The notes under the pieces: generated by a model
Told to the model about the DNA's origin: nothing
The model's input: only the letters and a program-made list of their open reading frames with translations
Database searches by the model: none
In this document: positions 36,086 to 48,671 of the stretch, piece by piece
Layout of the letters: every line of letters starts with the position of its first letter
How positions within the stretch are numbered: the first letter of the stretch is position 1
Assembly (NCBI GenBank): GCA_013396635.1
Contig: WBMW01000147.1
Location: 124,001-188,000, forward strand
Reading direction: 5' to 3'
Origin: Penelope pileata
Lineage: Eukaryota > Chordata > Aves > Galliformes > Cracidae
DNA length: 64,000 nt
Translations under genes and position numbers: made by a program

Positions 36086-39000
36086 TCATCAGTATCAGGT
36101 ATATCAGCAGACTTAAAAAATGATAAACAGCAAGAGTGTCTATATAACAGTGCTCAGTCAGCTGTCCCATCACACCATGGGTTTAGACAGAAGCTGTACC
36201 GTTCTCCCTGTATTCATGGCATTTTCCTTGTCTCCCACAGAAGTGTTGACTCACTCCTGACTTTCTTAAGTTCCTATTCGAGGAGAGGCTGAGCAGTGCT
36301 TGGTTCCATCAGTATGTAACAAAGTCACAGGCACACAGCACCTTTCAAGCAAAAAAAAATCAGTATATCAGCAACTGGGGCCAATGTACATAAGGTCCTC
36401 TAGGAACAGAGCAGGAAATGGTATATTTAAAGAGAGCAATATGCTGGAAGAAAATGAATTTCTGAATCCACCCTCATATTGTCCTGTCCTCAACAGCAAG
36501 CAATTTAAAACAGTGTCTTCTCTGCAGTAACACCTTTAAAAATAAAGTGATATGCATATTTTTGTTGTTGAAATCTTTAATCCAGCACCAGACACCATGA
36601 ATATTGTCAAAAACTAGTAACTTTTGGATTCTTCTCCATATATTGACAATCTGTTCAGGCATCCAGGAAAGGAATAGTGAAAACTTTACTAATGCTTTGA
36701 ATATTAACCTTCAAGCTTATTCAAAAATATAATGAAAACACAGTATCTCTGTGAAAATCCAGCTATGTTTCTGGCACTTCCTTCCCTTTAACTCAACTCC
36801 ATATTCACATAAGCTTCAAAACTGTTATTTAGGAAAGGGAAAAAGCAAGGAAGAAAGACAGCCAAGTAGAAAGCCAGGACAAAGAGCAGGATCAAAAACT
36901 TCAGTCCTCTTCAGTAGTTGTGCTGATAATGGAGGGGAACTGAAGCTGTGCACACAAGGAAGGGGACCTGTTGGCAAGGGTAGGATGTATGGGATGAAGG
37001 GACTGCAGGTTCATATCTTTGCTCTGCTTGACTTTGCCTTTCACAATCAAGATTTAATCAGTTCAAACTGATTCAGAGCAAGGACCATAATGTTTGACAT
37101 CCAACGAAATTTTCAAAATATCTCCTTTTCACATTGGATGAGTAGAAATGCGTTGGTACGTTTTAAAAATGAACTGAAATTACTGTTTTCCAGACGGCCT
37201 CATTTCAGAATAAGATCTGCAACACTATTTCATGCTTCCAGTTTACCACTGGCCAGACTTAAAGCACTTTTCCAGTAGTTTCTATGAGAGGAACAGCTGA
37301 ATCAGGATATGTTTTATCTAGGAAAAAACAGTGTATTCTTAATGAATGTTTAAACCACAGTGAAGAGAAACAGGTACAGATCTAATGCATTTTAGTCAGC
37401 TGAAGCAAATCTCATTTGTTTATCCTAACCAGTTAATGGGTTAAAAATCATTCAGCACTATATTTACCTCTTATTCTGACACTGTCTGAAGAATGGATTG
37501 TTACTTTCATTTTGCCTTTTTCAGTCATCCTGGAAGACTGTGAATTCTTGCGTGAAAGTCTTCTTCCTCATCCTTCTCCCTCTTCTCTCACATGGTTCAT
37601 GCTGAATGCTTATTGTAATCCACCCATTGACTTGTTTGGTCATGGATATTCCCAAAGAAAATAAAGGAGATTCCAAAATAAAATGGTAAAACCAGAAGTT
37701 GAAAATGACCTCTTAGTATGAATAAGCAGGAGAAGAAAACGAGTGTTAAGGAAAAAAGCTCTTTACAAATATTTAGCTTAAATTATTAACTATATATGGA
37801 GGAAAATAGTAACAGATACATGATTGGCAAATTGACTTATGTTTAAATAAGAAGTTTGACTGAGCATGGAAGTTCATCTTTAAATAAACAAATTGTACCA
37901 TCATGTTATAGTCATTAAACATAAACAAGCACTGTTCATGGTACTTGCCTGCCACACTAAAGTTGTGCAGAAGAATCTGAGTTTCCTTAAGGTCTTTCAG
38001 TAAACTGTGAAGAGGTTTGTATCAGGGAAAGTCACTGAAATAAAATGTGCTCACAGCTTTTCCTTTCATAGCATCTCTTCACTCAGCAACTAAGCCTGCT
38101 GGTGCACGGAGGTTGCTTAGAATGGAGATAGAGGAACATTTCCTAAGGTTGCTAGCACAAACAGGTAACTTGAATTCTCCCTCCAAATACTTCAGTTTTT
38201 CTGTTCTCATTTTAGAATCACATTTAATGTTCCTTTGATACAACAACCCATTTGAGATACAAGAGACAGCGGAAGAAACAGGCAAGTAAGCAGGGAATTT
38301 TGTTTATCTGATTTGCTGGGTTTGTGTCTGTTGCTTAGCCCATCATCACAGTGCAAACTTCCAGCCACTATCCATCTATCTAGTCTCTGTCTCTCATGGT
38401 AGTGCGTCTGCACAGCTAAGCATCTCATCCTTATTTTGCTGCTATCAGGGCTAACAGTTTCTCCTCCTCACAACAGGATCTTCTATTTGGTTTTTGGGGA
38501 AGTCAGGGTAGAAGGATGGTGAATCCAAATCTGAAGAGGTGAGGCGGACTTGGTAACTACAGTGAGGAAAATATTCTAAAAGAAGAAATTTAATTTTTCT
38601 GTGACCAAAATGCTGTTAGGCAAAGCTATAGCCATTTCCCAAAGGTTAATATTTCTTGTACTCTTAGAAATATAGAACTTGGGGAAAAAAGTCAACACTC
38701 CTCTTCTTTACATCTTCCTTTACCTATACCTGTGGCTCTCATAAATCTTAGTCCAGTGGCAGATTTAGCCTTTCTGAAGGGCACAGCTGTAGCTGCTTGC
38801 TGTGAAAGGAGCTGCCTGGGAGCCTCTGTAGTACATGGAGGGCTCTGTAGAGTAGGACTGTGACTCTGAACACAGCATTTCTGAGTGACTTAATACAGTG
38901 TCCAGAGGACGGGGGTCAAAGTATCCCTCTTGCCAGCCTCACTGAACAGTAGTTTGCCTTCTCAATACGGTGGAGCTCTCCATATATGTTTTTCTACATA

Positions 39001-40054
39001 ATTACAAGCGTATATGCAGTAGAGAAGCAGTTTGTTTCTCACCTCTCCCTTTTCAATTTGTAGTCACATGAAATGCATGTTTACCACTTCAGGTAAATCA
39101 TGTTAAAAAAGTACGTTTAAACAAACAAACAAGAAAAATTCTATCAACAGCAATTGAAACAAAGAGACATTCTCCAGTGGGGTAATCAAGGTACCTTAAG
39201 TAAGTAGCCTCTGCCCATCCATCCAAGCTCAGACAGTATATCCAAGCTGTCCAACTCTCAGTATGCAAGAGATCTGACCCATCATTCCACTATACTTGTG
39301 AAGTTTTCTCCACAGATGTGAATTGCTAGTGAAATGCTACTAACTCAGTATTATCTACAGGCTTGTGTCCCAGGCGATTCATCATTTTGATCCAGGCAAT
39401 GGTAAATGATTTGAAAAGAGTCAAAACTATAAAGAATCAGACCTGAGGCATTTAAAAAACTAATCAGATCACATTGCAAACAATGGTGTGTGATATGGAA
39501 AGCATTTTTAGCTTGGGGAATGCAGACGAGAAAACATAGGGATCAAGCAATTAGAAGCCTTGGTTCCCCCCTCCCACCTCCTGCATATGGCAGAAAATTG
39601 GACCAGAATCAAGCAATGTCTCTCCTTGGTGGAGTCTGACTTCTGACCTCTAAGACAATGGAGTCACAAGCTATCCTGAGACTTGATTGAGAAGCCACTT
39701 CAACATTTCCATAAGTCATTCTGCCATTGCAGATCTGTCACAATTTTGTCATAAAGTTTGCAGAATTCTGTTGACACTGTGTCATCTCAATAAATGCAAA
39801 GGGAAAAAAAATGAGTCGGGGCAGGTGCGAGCACAGATTTCAAGTCTAATGCGTGGGCTGCTGCATGTCTTCTGACATAATCTAGGCTCTCATACTTGAT
39901 ATTTTTCTGGAGCTGTGGTGAACTCTTCCATCCTTTAAAGCGATCAACCTCATTTGACTAATTTGAGATGAAAAAAAGAAAGAAAAACACTTCCCTTCTC
40001 AATGAAACCTCGGCCAAGTTGGATCTTTAAAAAAGGTAACTTAGCAATTTGGGC

Positions 40055-40200
40055 CTGGTTGTCATCTACATGAAGGTCAATTCACACTGATCTGGCTGTG
40101 TAAATGGGCCATAAGTTACTTCTACACCCACTTGAAAGACCTCTTATGCTTACCAGAATGATGTAAAATGGCCTCAATGTAAGTGAGAATTCAGGCTTTT
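40055..40200. repeat. Ancient amniote repeat remnant (unnamed)
   Basis: Ordered words: GGGCCTGGTTGTCATCTACA, then GTGTAAATGGGCCATAAGTT, then ATGTAAAATGGCCTCAATGT followed by AAGTGAGAATTCAGGC. This fits a repeat with 'gggcctgattctcatttaca' ends and a 'gtgtaaa' interior. It is the most complete copy of this group here, and its two ends look like inverted repeats (GGGCCTGGTTGTCAT against GTGAGAATTCAGGC). Confidence 0.45.
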
Positions 40201-40204
40201 ATTT

Positions 40205-40345
40205 TTAAAGCATTATCCCTTTAGGGAGATTCATCAGTCAAGCACATTATATTCCACTAATTATCTTAACAGAAGCCTACAGTTTGCAGAAGGCAAATTA
40301 AATGGCCATTTGACAGCACTACAGCAACAACGCTCAGGACAGGCA
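40205..40345. promoter_or_regulatory. Candidate conserved non-coding element (weak)
   Basis: Directly after an ancient repeat, with AAAGCATTATCCCTTTAGGG, TCCACTAATTATCTTAACAG and CAAATTAAATGGCCATTTGA. The last contains a short palindrome (AAATGGCCATTT). It may be regulatory DNA or simply repeat flank. Confidence 0.2.
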
Positions 40346-40902
40346 AGCCCCACAACAGAAGGTCCCAGAAACCACAAAGTACCTAAATAAGTTCCTAACT
40401 TAACATCTTACCAGTTCTGTTGCCTGTTCAAATCTTGAACACATAATCTCACTGGGAACGTGAGGGCTTTTAACATGAAAAGGCACAATACACCAAGATG
40501 TAGAAGATAATGTTCATACTAACCATGGCCAGATCTTTCAGTTGCTGCAGCCCTAGTGATTGTTTTTCTCATGTGCTCAGCCTATCATCTGTAATGGGAA
40601 GGCATTTGTACCAAATTTACTTGCATATGAGTTTATAATTGCTGCTGGGAGCCTACACCTGAGATGATGTTCGTGCTCTTCCGTATGCTTGCAGGTCAAT
40701 GCTTTGTGACACAGGACTTGTCAACTGTGTTGGTAACCTTATTTAATACAGACCACACTGAAATTACTTGTATCAAATGAGCTAATGAATAAGCATTAGA
40801 GAGGAAGAAGTTTTGGAGACTCTGTAACTGGTGAGACTTCACACCAGTAAAACTGAATATAGTTTTATTATCATTATTATTTATTTTATCCCTCAGTTAT
40901 TC

Positions 40903-40933
40903 ATCTGTTTGTATTTGAGAAATACAAACAGAT
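40903..40933. repeat. Perfect 14-bp inverted repeat with a 3-nt loop
   Basis: Arms ATCTGTTTGTATTT (40903-40916) and AAATACAAACAGAT (40920-40933) separated by GAG. The arms are exactly complementary. Confidence 0.9.
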
Positions 40934-43900
40934 TTCAATATTCTTTGTAAAATTTATGTTTGTGACCTGGATTCTTTGTATGAGGAAGAAGATAGCGCAA
41001 GTTAGGAGTGAGATACAAGGAACAAGAAATGAGAAGGTAGCGTGTATAGGTAGAGTTTGTTGGCTTCATTCCATTTAATTTCACTCTAAGGCCCAAAGAT
41101 TGCTCAAAGAGGTTAGAAACATAGAATTGTGTGAAACATGATTTGAGTCCAGTCCAGACTTCAGTTTTGTGGACTCTGGGAGAGCTAACACATTCAGATC
41201 CCCAGGCAGATGCCTCCCAAATCTCCATCACTAATTCCACAGAAGCCTTCTGTTATTCTTCCATCTCCATCAGGCTGAGACAAACCTTCTCACCTCCGTA
41301 TAGCTCCCAAAGCAGGCAAAACCAAATTGTCTCTAACTTTTGGAAGGAAATGGCAAAAACAAAATCTTCACTAACTTGTATTAGTCAGTGCCTACTAATC
41401 TCACTTGTACATCATTTCAGTCAACGATATGATATTTAATAAAAATATTCCATTTCACACTATTATATTAAGTATAAGTATGACTTTTAAAACTAAATGT
41501 TTCTATAAAAAGATATGGCCAAAAAGCCAATTTGTCCTCCCTCATATGCATCTCAGCCTTTATGCATTTGACCTTTATTCTTCTCATTCTTAATTTAAGA
41601 TCTCTTATTTATCTCCCTTACCAGTGGGCTTGTATAAATCAGATCTCATTCCCTTCAAAGTAATTACCAGCCAGGGAGTTGTTAATTTCATTTCGGATCT
41701 ATTTATGTGCAAAACATGAAAAAACAAAAGGTCCACATGTTACTGCACCTCCAAAATATGAGCATTAATACCTTGGAATATGTACAGATACTTCTTTGAG
41801 ACAAGATGGGGAGCTGCTTGACAACAAGGAGTTTTCAAGTGCTAACTGCATTCTGTGGCTCTTGAGACTCCAGGTTTCTGCTATGTGCCTATGAGCTTAA
41901 CAGAGCTAGCATGAATCTTCTGGGCAAGCAGAGGGAGGTGGTAACTCTGGGGGTTCTGTTGACCCTGAGAGTTTTCGCAGCCTTGCTCCCCTGTGCAGCA
42001 GTGCATTGTATCAGTTTCAACATGTAAACAACATCCAGTGCCTCCCATCATGTCTGCTCTCTGGGCGTTGTGGTTATTACCTTATGACTTTCAGCTTAGA
42101 GATATGGCTTGTACAATGCAAATAATAGTGTAGGGAAGTTGAAGGAACTGTGTCTTCAGCCCAACAGAAAACCATATTTTATTTGATCTGGACAGGGATG
42201 CAGTTTGCATTGTCCAAACGTAACAACCCTGAAGGTCTAGCAACCAGACAATAGGAAAGCAGGAACTGTCATAAATAATATTATAACAGCATATACCGAG
42301 TAACCCATGTCATCAAAAATGCACTTTCTTCCACTTCTTTTGTGTGCTGAAAGTCCACAGCCGATTGTTTGAGGTGTTTTTCTTTAGAAATGATTTTACA
42401 TTTGAACAAGAATGGTTGTTAAAGTCCTATCAGGACAAAATCTGTATTTCTCCTCTGCAGTAACAGCAAAGCATTTAGTTCAAAGGCCTGAAGTAGATAT
42501 TTCACTAACCCCAGAAAAATTTAACTCTTTTATTTACATATTACCCTTTCTCTCCTCTTTATTAAAAGACTACAATTGCAGCATACAGACTTTCACCCAT
42601 CAGTGAGTGTTTCCCAAAATAAACATATTTTACTCAGACCTCATCCAGACACACTCCTGTCAAATTCATTACGCTTGTTCCAAGAACAAACATAAGTTTT
42701 GACTGAAAAAAGATCTACATTATCCTTAAGACAAGTACTTGAACACCATTATTTTCTGTTAATAGACACATTGAAAGGTTAAGTGGCTGGCATTTACACA
42801 ATGAAGTCACCTTCTATCATCCAGCTCCTGGAAGATGGATAAGTACCTCCATTAGTTCTCCTCTTTGATGTTGCCCTGACTTTTCCTGGAATGCTCAAGA
42901 AATTCCATGTCCAAATGCCAAACGAGGAAAAAGAAGTCAAGAGATAAGAAGAAAACAAGATACCAAAAATACAAGAACTGAAGACCACTGACTAGTATCT
43001 GGGCAGGATGACTGGAAGAGGTATAATGTACAGGCCTGGTACTACTAAGCAACACAGATTTCATTGGTCTCATGTGTCCCATTAGGCACTGCACAACCAA
43101 GTTTTTGCCATGTCTGGAAATGGCACTACAGCCTTCTGTTAATCTGACCTTCTCTGTTCTGTTTTCCCTTCCACAGACACAAACCAAGGAAGGAACAGAA
43201 AATATCAGTGCTGGGAATGCCTATTGTTTGTGAAGCAAAGTCAACACAGCCCAGAATTATAAGAAAAACTGAAGAAGACAAGATGGGCTGTAACACGTAC
43301 AGCTCATGTTTCAGAACAGCACCAATGTCACTCTCTCCTCCTCTTCCATAGCAGGACCACAAAAATGACTCCAGCTGGCCCTGCTCAGAGACAGAACTTC
43401 TGGAAGCAGCAAGTACCCCTGGTGAATTTTTGCCTTTAATTATATAGGAATCAAAACAAACAACTTTTTTTAAAAAAAAAAATGTTGAAGTGTATGTACA
43501 ATATTGCAATCAGATCCTCCTTTCGACTGAGAGCTCCCAAGAGCAAGTTTCAGTTCTCTTCTGGAGAAAGGTACCTAGACAGACTTGCTTCTCTAGTTTT
43601 CATCCCAGTATCTAATGGATACTGCAGGGGCATAATTGTCTCCTTTCACATTCATTTCCACATCTCTTCACGAAATCTGGAACTCCAAATCAGCAAATCC
43701 CAAGGAAATGGAGGTCTGATTCTACTGACAGTTTTGCTGTTTGGTTCAATTTACCTACTGCTGCTATCCCTTACAAAGCTGTTTTCCCTTCAGCCATTCA
43801 AAGCACCCCCTTACCATGAAGACATCCCTCTAGAATCACTTACTGTTATGACTCAATAAGCTTCAGCTCCAAAAGTTGTTTTTCTCATGAGATTTATTGA

Positions 43901-44246
43901 ATCAAGTTTGCTAGTATTGGCATGATCATAGTTCAAACAAGGAGGAATCTATCTATACAAGCAGAAACCTAGCACAGAAAGACAGATTCCAGACCTCTGC
44001 TACTTATCTAGAATAATCACCTAGACAGAAATTACATGCAAACAACACAAAGCATGTGACATAAATTTAATGCTGAGCAGAGCAAATTCTAATGTCGATA
44101 AAAAAGAATGAACAAGGCACACCCTCATTGTTTCCCAAGTATCTAGTGTAACTACTACTAATACCCCACTGGAGGACACCACACATAATTTTGTCGCTTC
44201 TTCTGTGCTTCCCACCAACTGCACCTCTGTTCCCACTTTCAAATAA

Positions 44247-44276
44247 GATGGGACAGGACAGGACAAGATAGGACCG
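44247..44276. repeat. Pentanucleotide (GGACA)n-type repeat
   Basis: GGGACAGGACAGGACAAGAT followed by AGGACCGG. About four to five units. Confidence 0.75.
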
Positions 44277-44569
44277 GAAACCTATTAAACTCAGTTATTG
44301 ATGCCGTAATATCCATGAATTTGGCAACATTTCTGCAGGTAATTAGACTAGTTGTAAAATTAGTTCTTTCTTTCATAAAGGTTAGACATAGGTGGACAAA
44401 GGTTAGTTAATCCTAATATTGGCATCTGAGTTATACATGCTATGCATACACATGCAGAAAAAATCCTCATTATTAAATCACAAAGCAATTAAAAAATTAA
44501 AAATTTCATAAGACCCCACATAAAAGAAATACAAGTGTTTAATGATGGATTATAAAGTGAAAGTGAGAA

Positions 44570-44835
44570 AAAAGTAAAAGCTCAGCTGTCTCAGGGGCTT
44601 CCCTTGCAGCCTGTGATACTGATTTCTGTCTTCACCCTCACACAAGCCGCAAGAGCTAATAAATTCCTGGCTCCCCTGCCTGGGAGCCAAGGCCGATTAA
44701 TATCTGCCTACCTTGTTACCTAATTCATTATGGAATAGCAGTTAATTTGATTTGATATTATTTTAATAAAATTCTGTAATATATTAGATTGTTTCAGGCT
44801 ATCAAAATAATTTTCCAATTATTACGGTTACTCAA
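44570..44835. promoter_or_regulatory. Candidate conserved non-coding element with a GC hairpin
   Basis: A locally GC-rich first half containing an 8-bp stem and 6-nt loop (TGGCTCCC at 44668-44675, GGGAGCCA at 44682-44689). It passes into a TAAT-dense second half: GGCCGATTAATATC, CCTAATTCATTATGG, GCAGTTAATTTGATTTG and TTTTCCAATTATTACGG. This change of texture without any repeat signature is typical of enhancers but not proof. Confidence 0.3.
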
Positions 44836-47159
44836 GCAAGTCTTTTTTTCCCTTCATGAGCGGCAGTTGGTCTGACTCAGAATACATTAGCTCCTACAGC
44901 TTCATCCTGGCCAGAGGAATACGAAGTATATGCATGATTACACCAGAAATGTTATTGCCAGTAATGTGAGCTTGCAGATCAAGACACAGAGTCCAGATTG
45001 ATGTGCAATTACAGAACTCCGTGACATCATGATATTGATGATTACCCTTCTTCCACAAATGAGTTAATGCATTAATATACATATATAATTGCACACAGAC
45101 ATATACACGTGTGAATACACGTGCGCGTACTAGGCTCTGTTATTTTCTGTCTCCTGATATTAGTGTTTGAGGGGCAGAATTACATGAAGGCAATGTGGCA
45201 TAGATGCCACATCTCATGGGAACTAGTGTTTCTTTCTCCTGGCCTGGGCAGTGCTGGTCTGTCCAGCAGCAGAGAAGGGTTGAGTTTTGCAAGCAGCAGG
45301 AATTGCCTTTTTTTTCACTGTCATTATGTTTGGCCACTTCAACAAATAGCAACTTTCATCCCTTCTTAGGAAGTGTCAGGCTGCTCTTTTCTCTTGGTTA
45401 AAACAAGTGGCTAAGAGACAGAGAAAAGAGGAGACATGGGTGGAACTTGGTTGAAATAGGGAAAGGCAGCCTAGACAAAAGAGCAAGTGCAAACATAGCC
45501 ATTCCATTTGCAGATGCATTGAATGTCATAACATTTCTGCCTTGGTTCATGAAAGAATCTTCACCATATGCTTCTGGAGTTGGTAGGGTAGTATATCCAA
45601 ACACTGTCACAGCTTGGTCCTAGTACCACTGGACAGGGAAAGTGTTTGCCATCATCTTCACTAAGGACAGAACTGTGTCTTCAATAGGAATTTCATATAG
45701 TGTGTGCAACACAAATACAATTGATTAGCTGCTCTGTCTCGCCCTTTCCACAATACCTTCCCCAAAGGGCTTCTGTTCACATCAATACACAAAATATCTG
45801 TAATGCTATGCTGTGACTCAGGAGATGGTCCTGAATTTTAAATAGTAGAAGAAGATGTTGTTTGGTCCTCAGAAATAAGAATTGACAGGACAAGTTGCAT
45901 CTCTCTCAGATCATCAGTCCAGTGAACATCACGACACCTTCGCTGCACTGCTGAAGCAGTCTTTGACCCTGCTGGGACCCATCCCTTGATAATGTTAAAG
46001 TTCACCAAGGAATGTTATTTGGCCATTGTGTTCTACCATTTCCTCACCTGGATTGAAAAAGATGCACAAGCAACTGAGTTTGAGCTGCTGATCATTTTTA
46101 AATGATAGTTTTCTACCTTGTACAGTATATCACAGTTCCTTTTTCATATTCTGAAAGTGGTTATTCCCTTTTCATTCATCTATCTTAGAAGAGTGGTGGC
46201 TGACCCATGGGATGTATGTCAAATATGATTTACAGCTTTTTTCATGCTTCAGCAGAACTCAGCAGAAGCATAAATGGATCAGAACATACCCTACATATGT
46301 AAAGAAATACAACTTCTTTTTTTTTAGTATTTGTAAATTGCCTTATTATTTCCATTTCTTAGCTGTCATTAGGTAGATGAAATAGCACTGTTAATAACAG
46401 GATGTTGCAACAACACTTGTTGTGCAAAGAGTTTACTATTACAAGTAAACTTTATGCAACCTGCCAAGTGAAAGAACAATCATATCAAACATAGAGGTTA
46501 GTGTAGTTTTTCCTTCTGCGTTTCAGTGTTTCTTAACTTGCATTCACATTTTGTTGGGTTTAAATTGTTGAGACAGAAGAGATATTGTCTACCAAAAGGA
46601 TATTAGTGAAAGATAGGAGGATGGTGTGCTGTCTAACATAAGGTTACTGCTGTAATTCTTGATAGTAAGAATGATTTTAAGTTTTTCTTTTAAACTCATT
46701 GCATTTTTTCTACAAATTACATTTTTTCAAATCCTTATAGGACAAAATATAACAAACAGTTGACTCATCACAAAATTCACATACACAAAAAACAGTTGGA
46801 AGCATTCGTTCTTTTAAATACACCTATTTCCAAAAAGAAGCTATATCTGTATAATGTTTGATGACTAGAAAGTATGGCTGAAAACTTGTCTCTCACCATT
46901 TTTTAGTTCTGGAATATACATGAATATACATGCCTTTTTACATTACTAACAATTTTGAAAGATATTTTAAATGTAGCTATCATATTTTAAAATCTTCTTG
47001 TAAAGAATCCTGACTTTATCCCAATGTCATTAATCATTACTTAAGTTTTTCAGTCACTCAGTGTTAGTGATGATGAAGTGAATTAAAAGGTTTTCATGCT
47101 TCTTGCTCTTAGATTCCATGCCTGAAACCTTCACTCATTCAAGTCATCCTTACTCAGAC

Positions 47160-47232
47160 ATAAGTTGTGCTGTTGAAGTCAGTGTAACTCAGCATAAAAG
47201 TAGGGTTTGAAGAGTAGGTTTGAAGTAGTGCT
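47160..47232. repeat. Ancient amniote repeat fragment (unnamed)
   Basis: GTTGAAGTCAGTGTAACTCA followed by GCATAAAAGTAGGGTTTGAA contains the 'gaagtca(a/g)tg...aactcagcataaa' words of the same group. Confidence 0.3.
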
Positions 47233-48485
47233 GAAGATGTATAAAAGCGGAAATCAGAGTTGGTTCTCATGATTCTTGCATATAAAGTGGTAGGTTTACA
47301 TTCTTTTCAAAATCTCCAATGCATAATCAGCTAAAATTATTTTAGATCCTAGAAATTGTTACAAGATGGTTATAAATTCTTTGTGTGGACAACTTTTCCA
47401 TTTGGTGGTGAAACGGGAAGACCTTATCACTCTTTTATAACTTTCTATATAATTTTTATGAACGCAATCATAAGGCATCAAAGACTGCAGGCTGAAAACG
47501 TCTCTGTGATCCAAACCAAGTGGCAAAATTAAGTCCTGAAAAAGTTAAGAATCACATCTGGTTTATGGTCTGCTTAGAAGACTTGGCCTGAGAACATAGC
47601 ACAGGAGTAGATTGATGCAGAATAAGGCTCAAATTTAATAATCAAGCTTGGTTACTGAATACAGCTATAAAGATGGATGAAATGAAAAGTTTGTATTACA
47701 TGTCTCCACTCATCACATAACAAAAGAACATAAAATAAGGAAATGTTTTAAGACAAAAAGAATGGTCTGCACTGAAAAGACATCAGATGTAAACAACGTG
47801 GGATTAGACTCCTTACAAACAACACTCGAGGAACTTTGTGATGCTTGGTAATGGGAGAGGGACATCCTTAGGCCCACACTGTATTTGTGCTTTTCTTTAT
47901 ATAAGTGACTGAAGGTCATAAAATCTTTTGATATTCAATTTCCAACAGAGGACTCTGCCAGGATATTAGTGTTGCAGAAGCTCTCTTCCCTTCTTTCTCT
48001 TTATTCCACTCCTCTTTCCCCTGGGTAGTCATTCTCTTTGCTGCCCAGGAGAATTGTTTCAGTAGCTGTTTTCTTCTCATACGTTGATCACAAGTCCCAC
48101 AATACAGCCTGTCCTGGGTGATGTACAGTAGGAAAGAACACTTCATTGAAAACTTGCATATCGTGCTATTATAACTAGTATTATGTACGTTGACTAATCA
48201 TCCACATATTCTACAAGTTACAGGACAACAAATCCAAGGCACATCAATTTCTCTGAGGCCTTCCCTCAAGGTACTCCCAAATGTAGCTTTAGTTACAGGA
48301 GCTGGGATTTTCTCTTATAGAGGGAAAAATTTTAGGAATGGTGTAGCCTTGGGAAAATTTTCTCACAATAACTGATGACAGCCCAAGTAGAGAAGATTTA
48401 AGTTCTTTTATTTCATAGTTGGACTTTCCGAGTTGTCCTGTGAAAAACTGTGGCCACAGTGAAGATTTATCTTTCTAGATATCTA

Positions 48486-48671
48486 TGAGGGCTTCTCCGA
48501 AAATAACTCCTCCTATTACCTTATGTTGATCCACAACATCAGAAGTGGGTGTTGGTGGTATGGTAGTACAGGTTGAATCTTCCCACCAATATTCAGTCAA
48601 ATTTTGTTGCCGTAAGACAGCTCACAGCAGAGGGACAGTCTGACAAAAAGGCATCTGACACAAAAGTACAT
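48486..48671 (+). mobile_element. Mariner relic copy 2, left part (split by CR1)
   Basis: Left part of a second mariner of the same family as the element at 26.8 kb. It starts just inside a TA at 48484-48485 with a diverged terminal repeat (TCTCCGAAAATAACTCC). It then follows copy 1 closely through the untranslated leader (TTGATCCACAACATCAGA, then TTCCCACCAATATTC) to the start of the transposase. The alignment stops at 48671, where CR1 sequence begins, and resumes at about 50079. The original transposase ATG region is degraded here (GACACAAAAGTACAT). Confidence 0.85.
48665..48671. repeat. Candidate CR1 target-site duplication, left copy
   Basis: AGTACAT directly before the CR1 3' end. It pairs with AGTGCAT at the other CR1 junction. 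Both lack two bases (AG) that mariner copy 1 has at the same place (AGTGCAGATGAAG), which supports a true duplication of one pre-insertion site. Confidence 0.6.

Larger units (their letters stand above)
31960..40054. other. Gene-free stretch after the exon candidate
   Basis: Mostly unassigned DNA, with the candidate conserved blocks at 34.1-34.4 and 35.6-35.9 kb, an ancient repeat fragment at 36.0 kb and a local duplication at 33.8 kb. No partner exon for the 31.8-kb candidate could be identified by eye. Confidence 0.6.
40346..48483. other. Gene-free stretch before the nested transposons
   Basis: Contains the perfect hairpin at 40.9 kb, the pentanucleotide repeat at 44.25 kb, the candidate conserved block at 44.6 kb and an alternating purine-pyrimidine patch at 45.08-45.13 kb. 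Open frames up to 127 codons at 43.1-43.9 kb overlap on both strands and show no domain. Confidence 0.6.

Noticed and set aside
40903..40933. Hairpin as a microRNA precursor
   Set aside because: The stem is only 14 bp with a 3-nt loop, too short for Drosha and Dicer processing, and the flanks do not extend the pairing.
43126..43859. Open frames of 127 (minus) and 125 (plus) codons next to each other
   Set aside because: No motifs, no conserved start context and no splice pattern. Both look like random translations.
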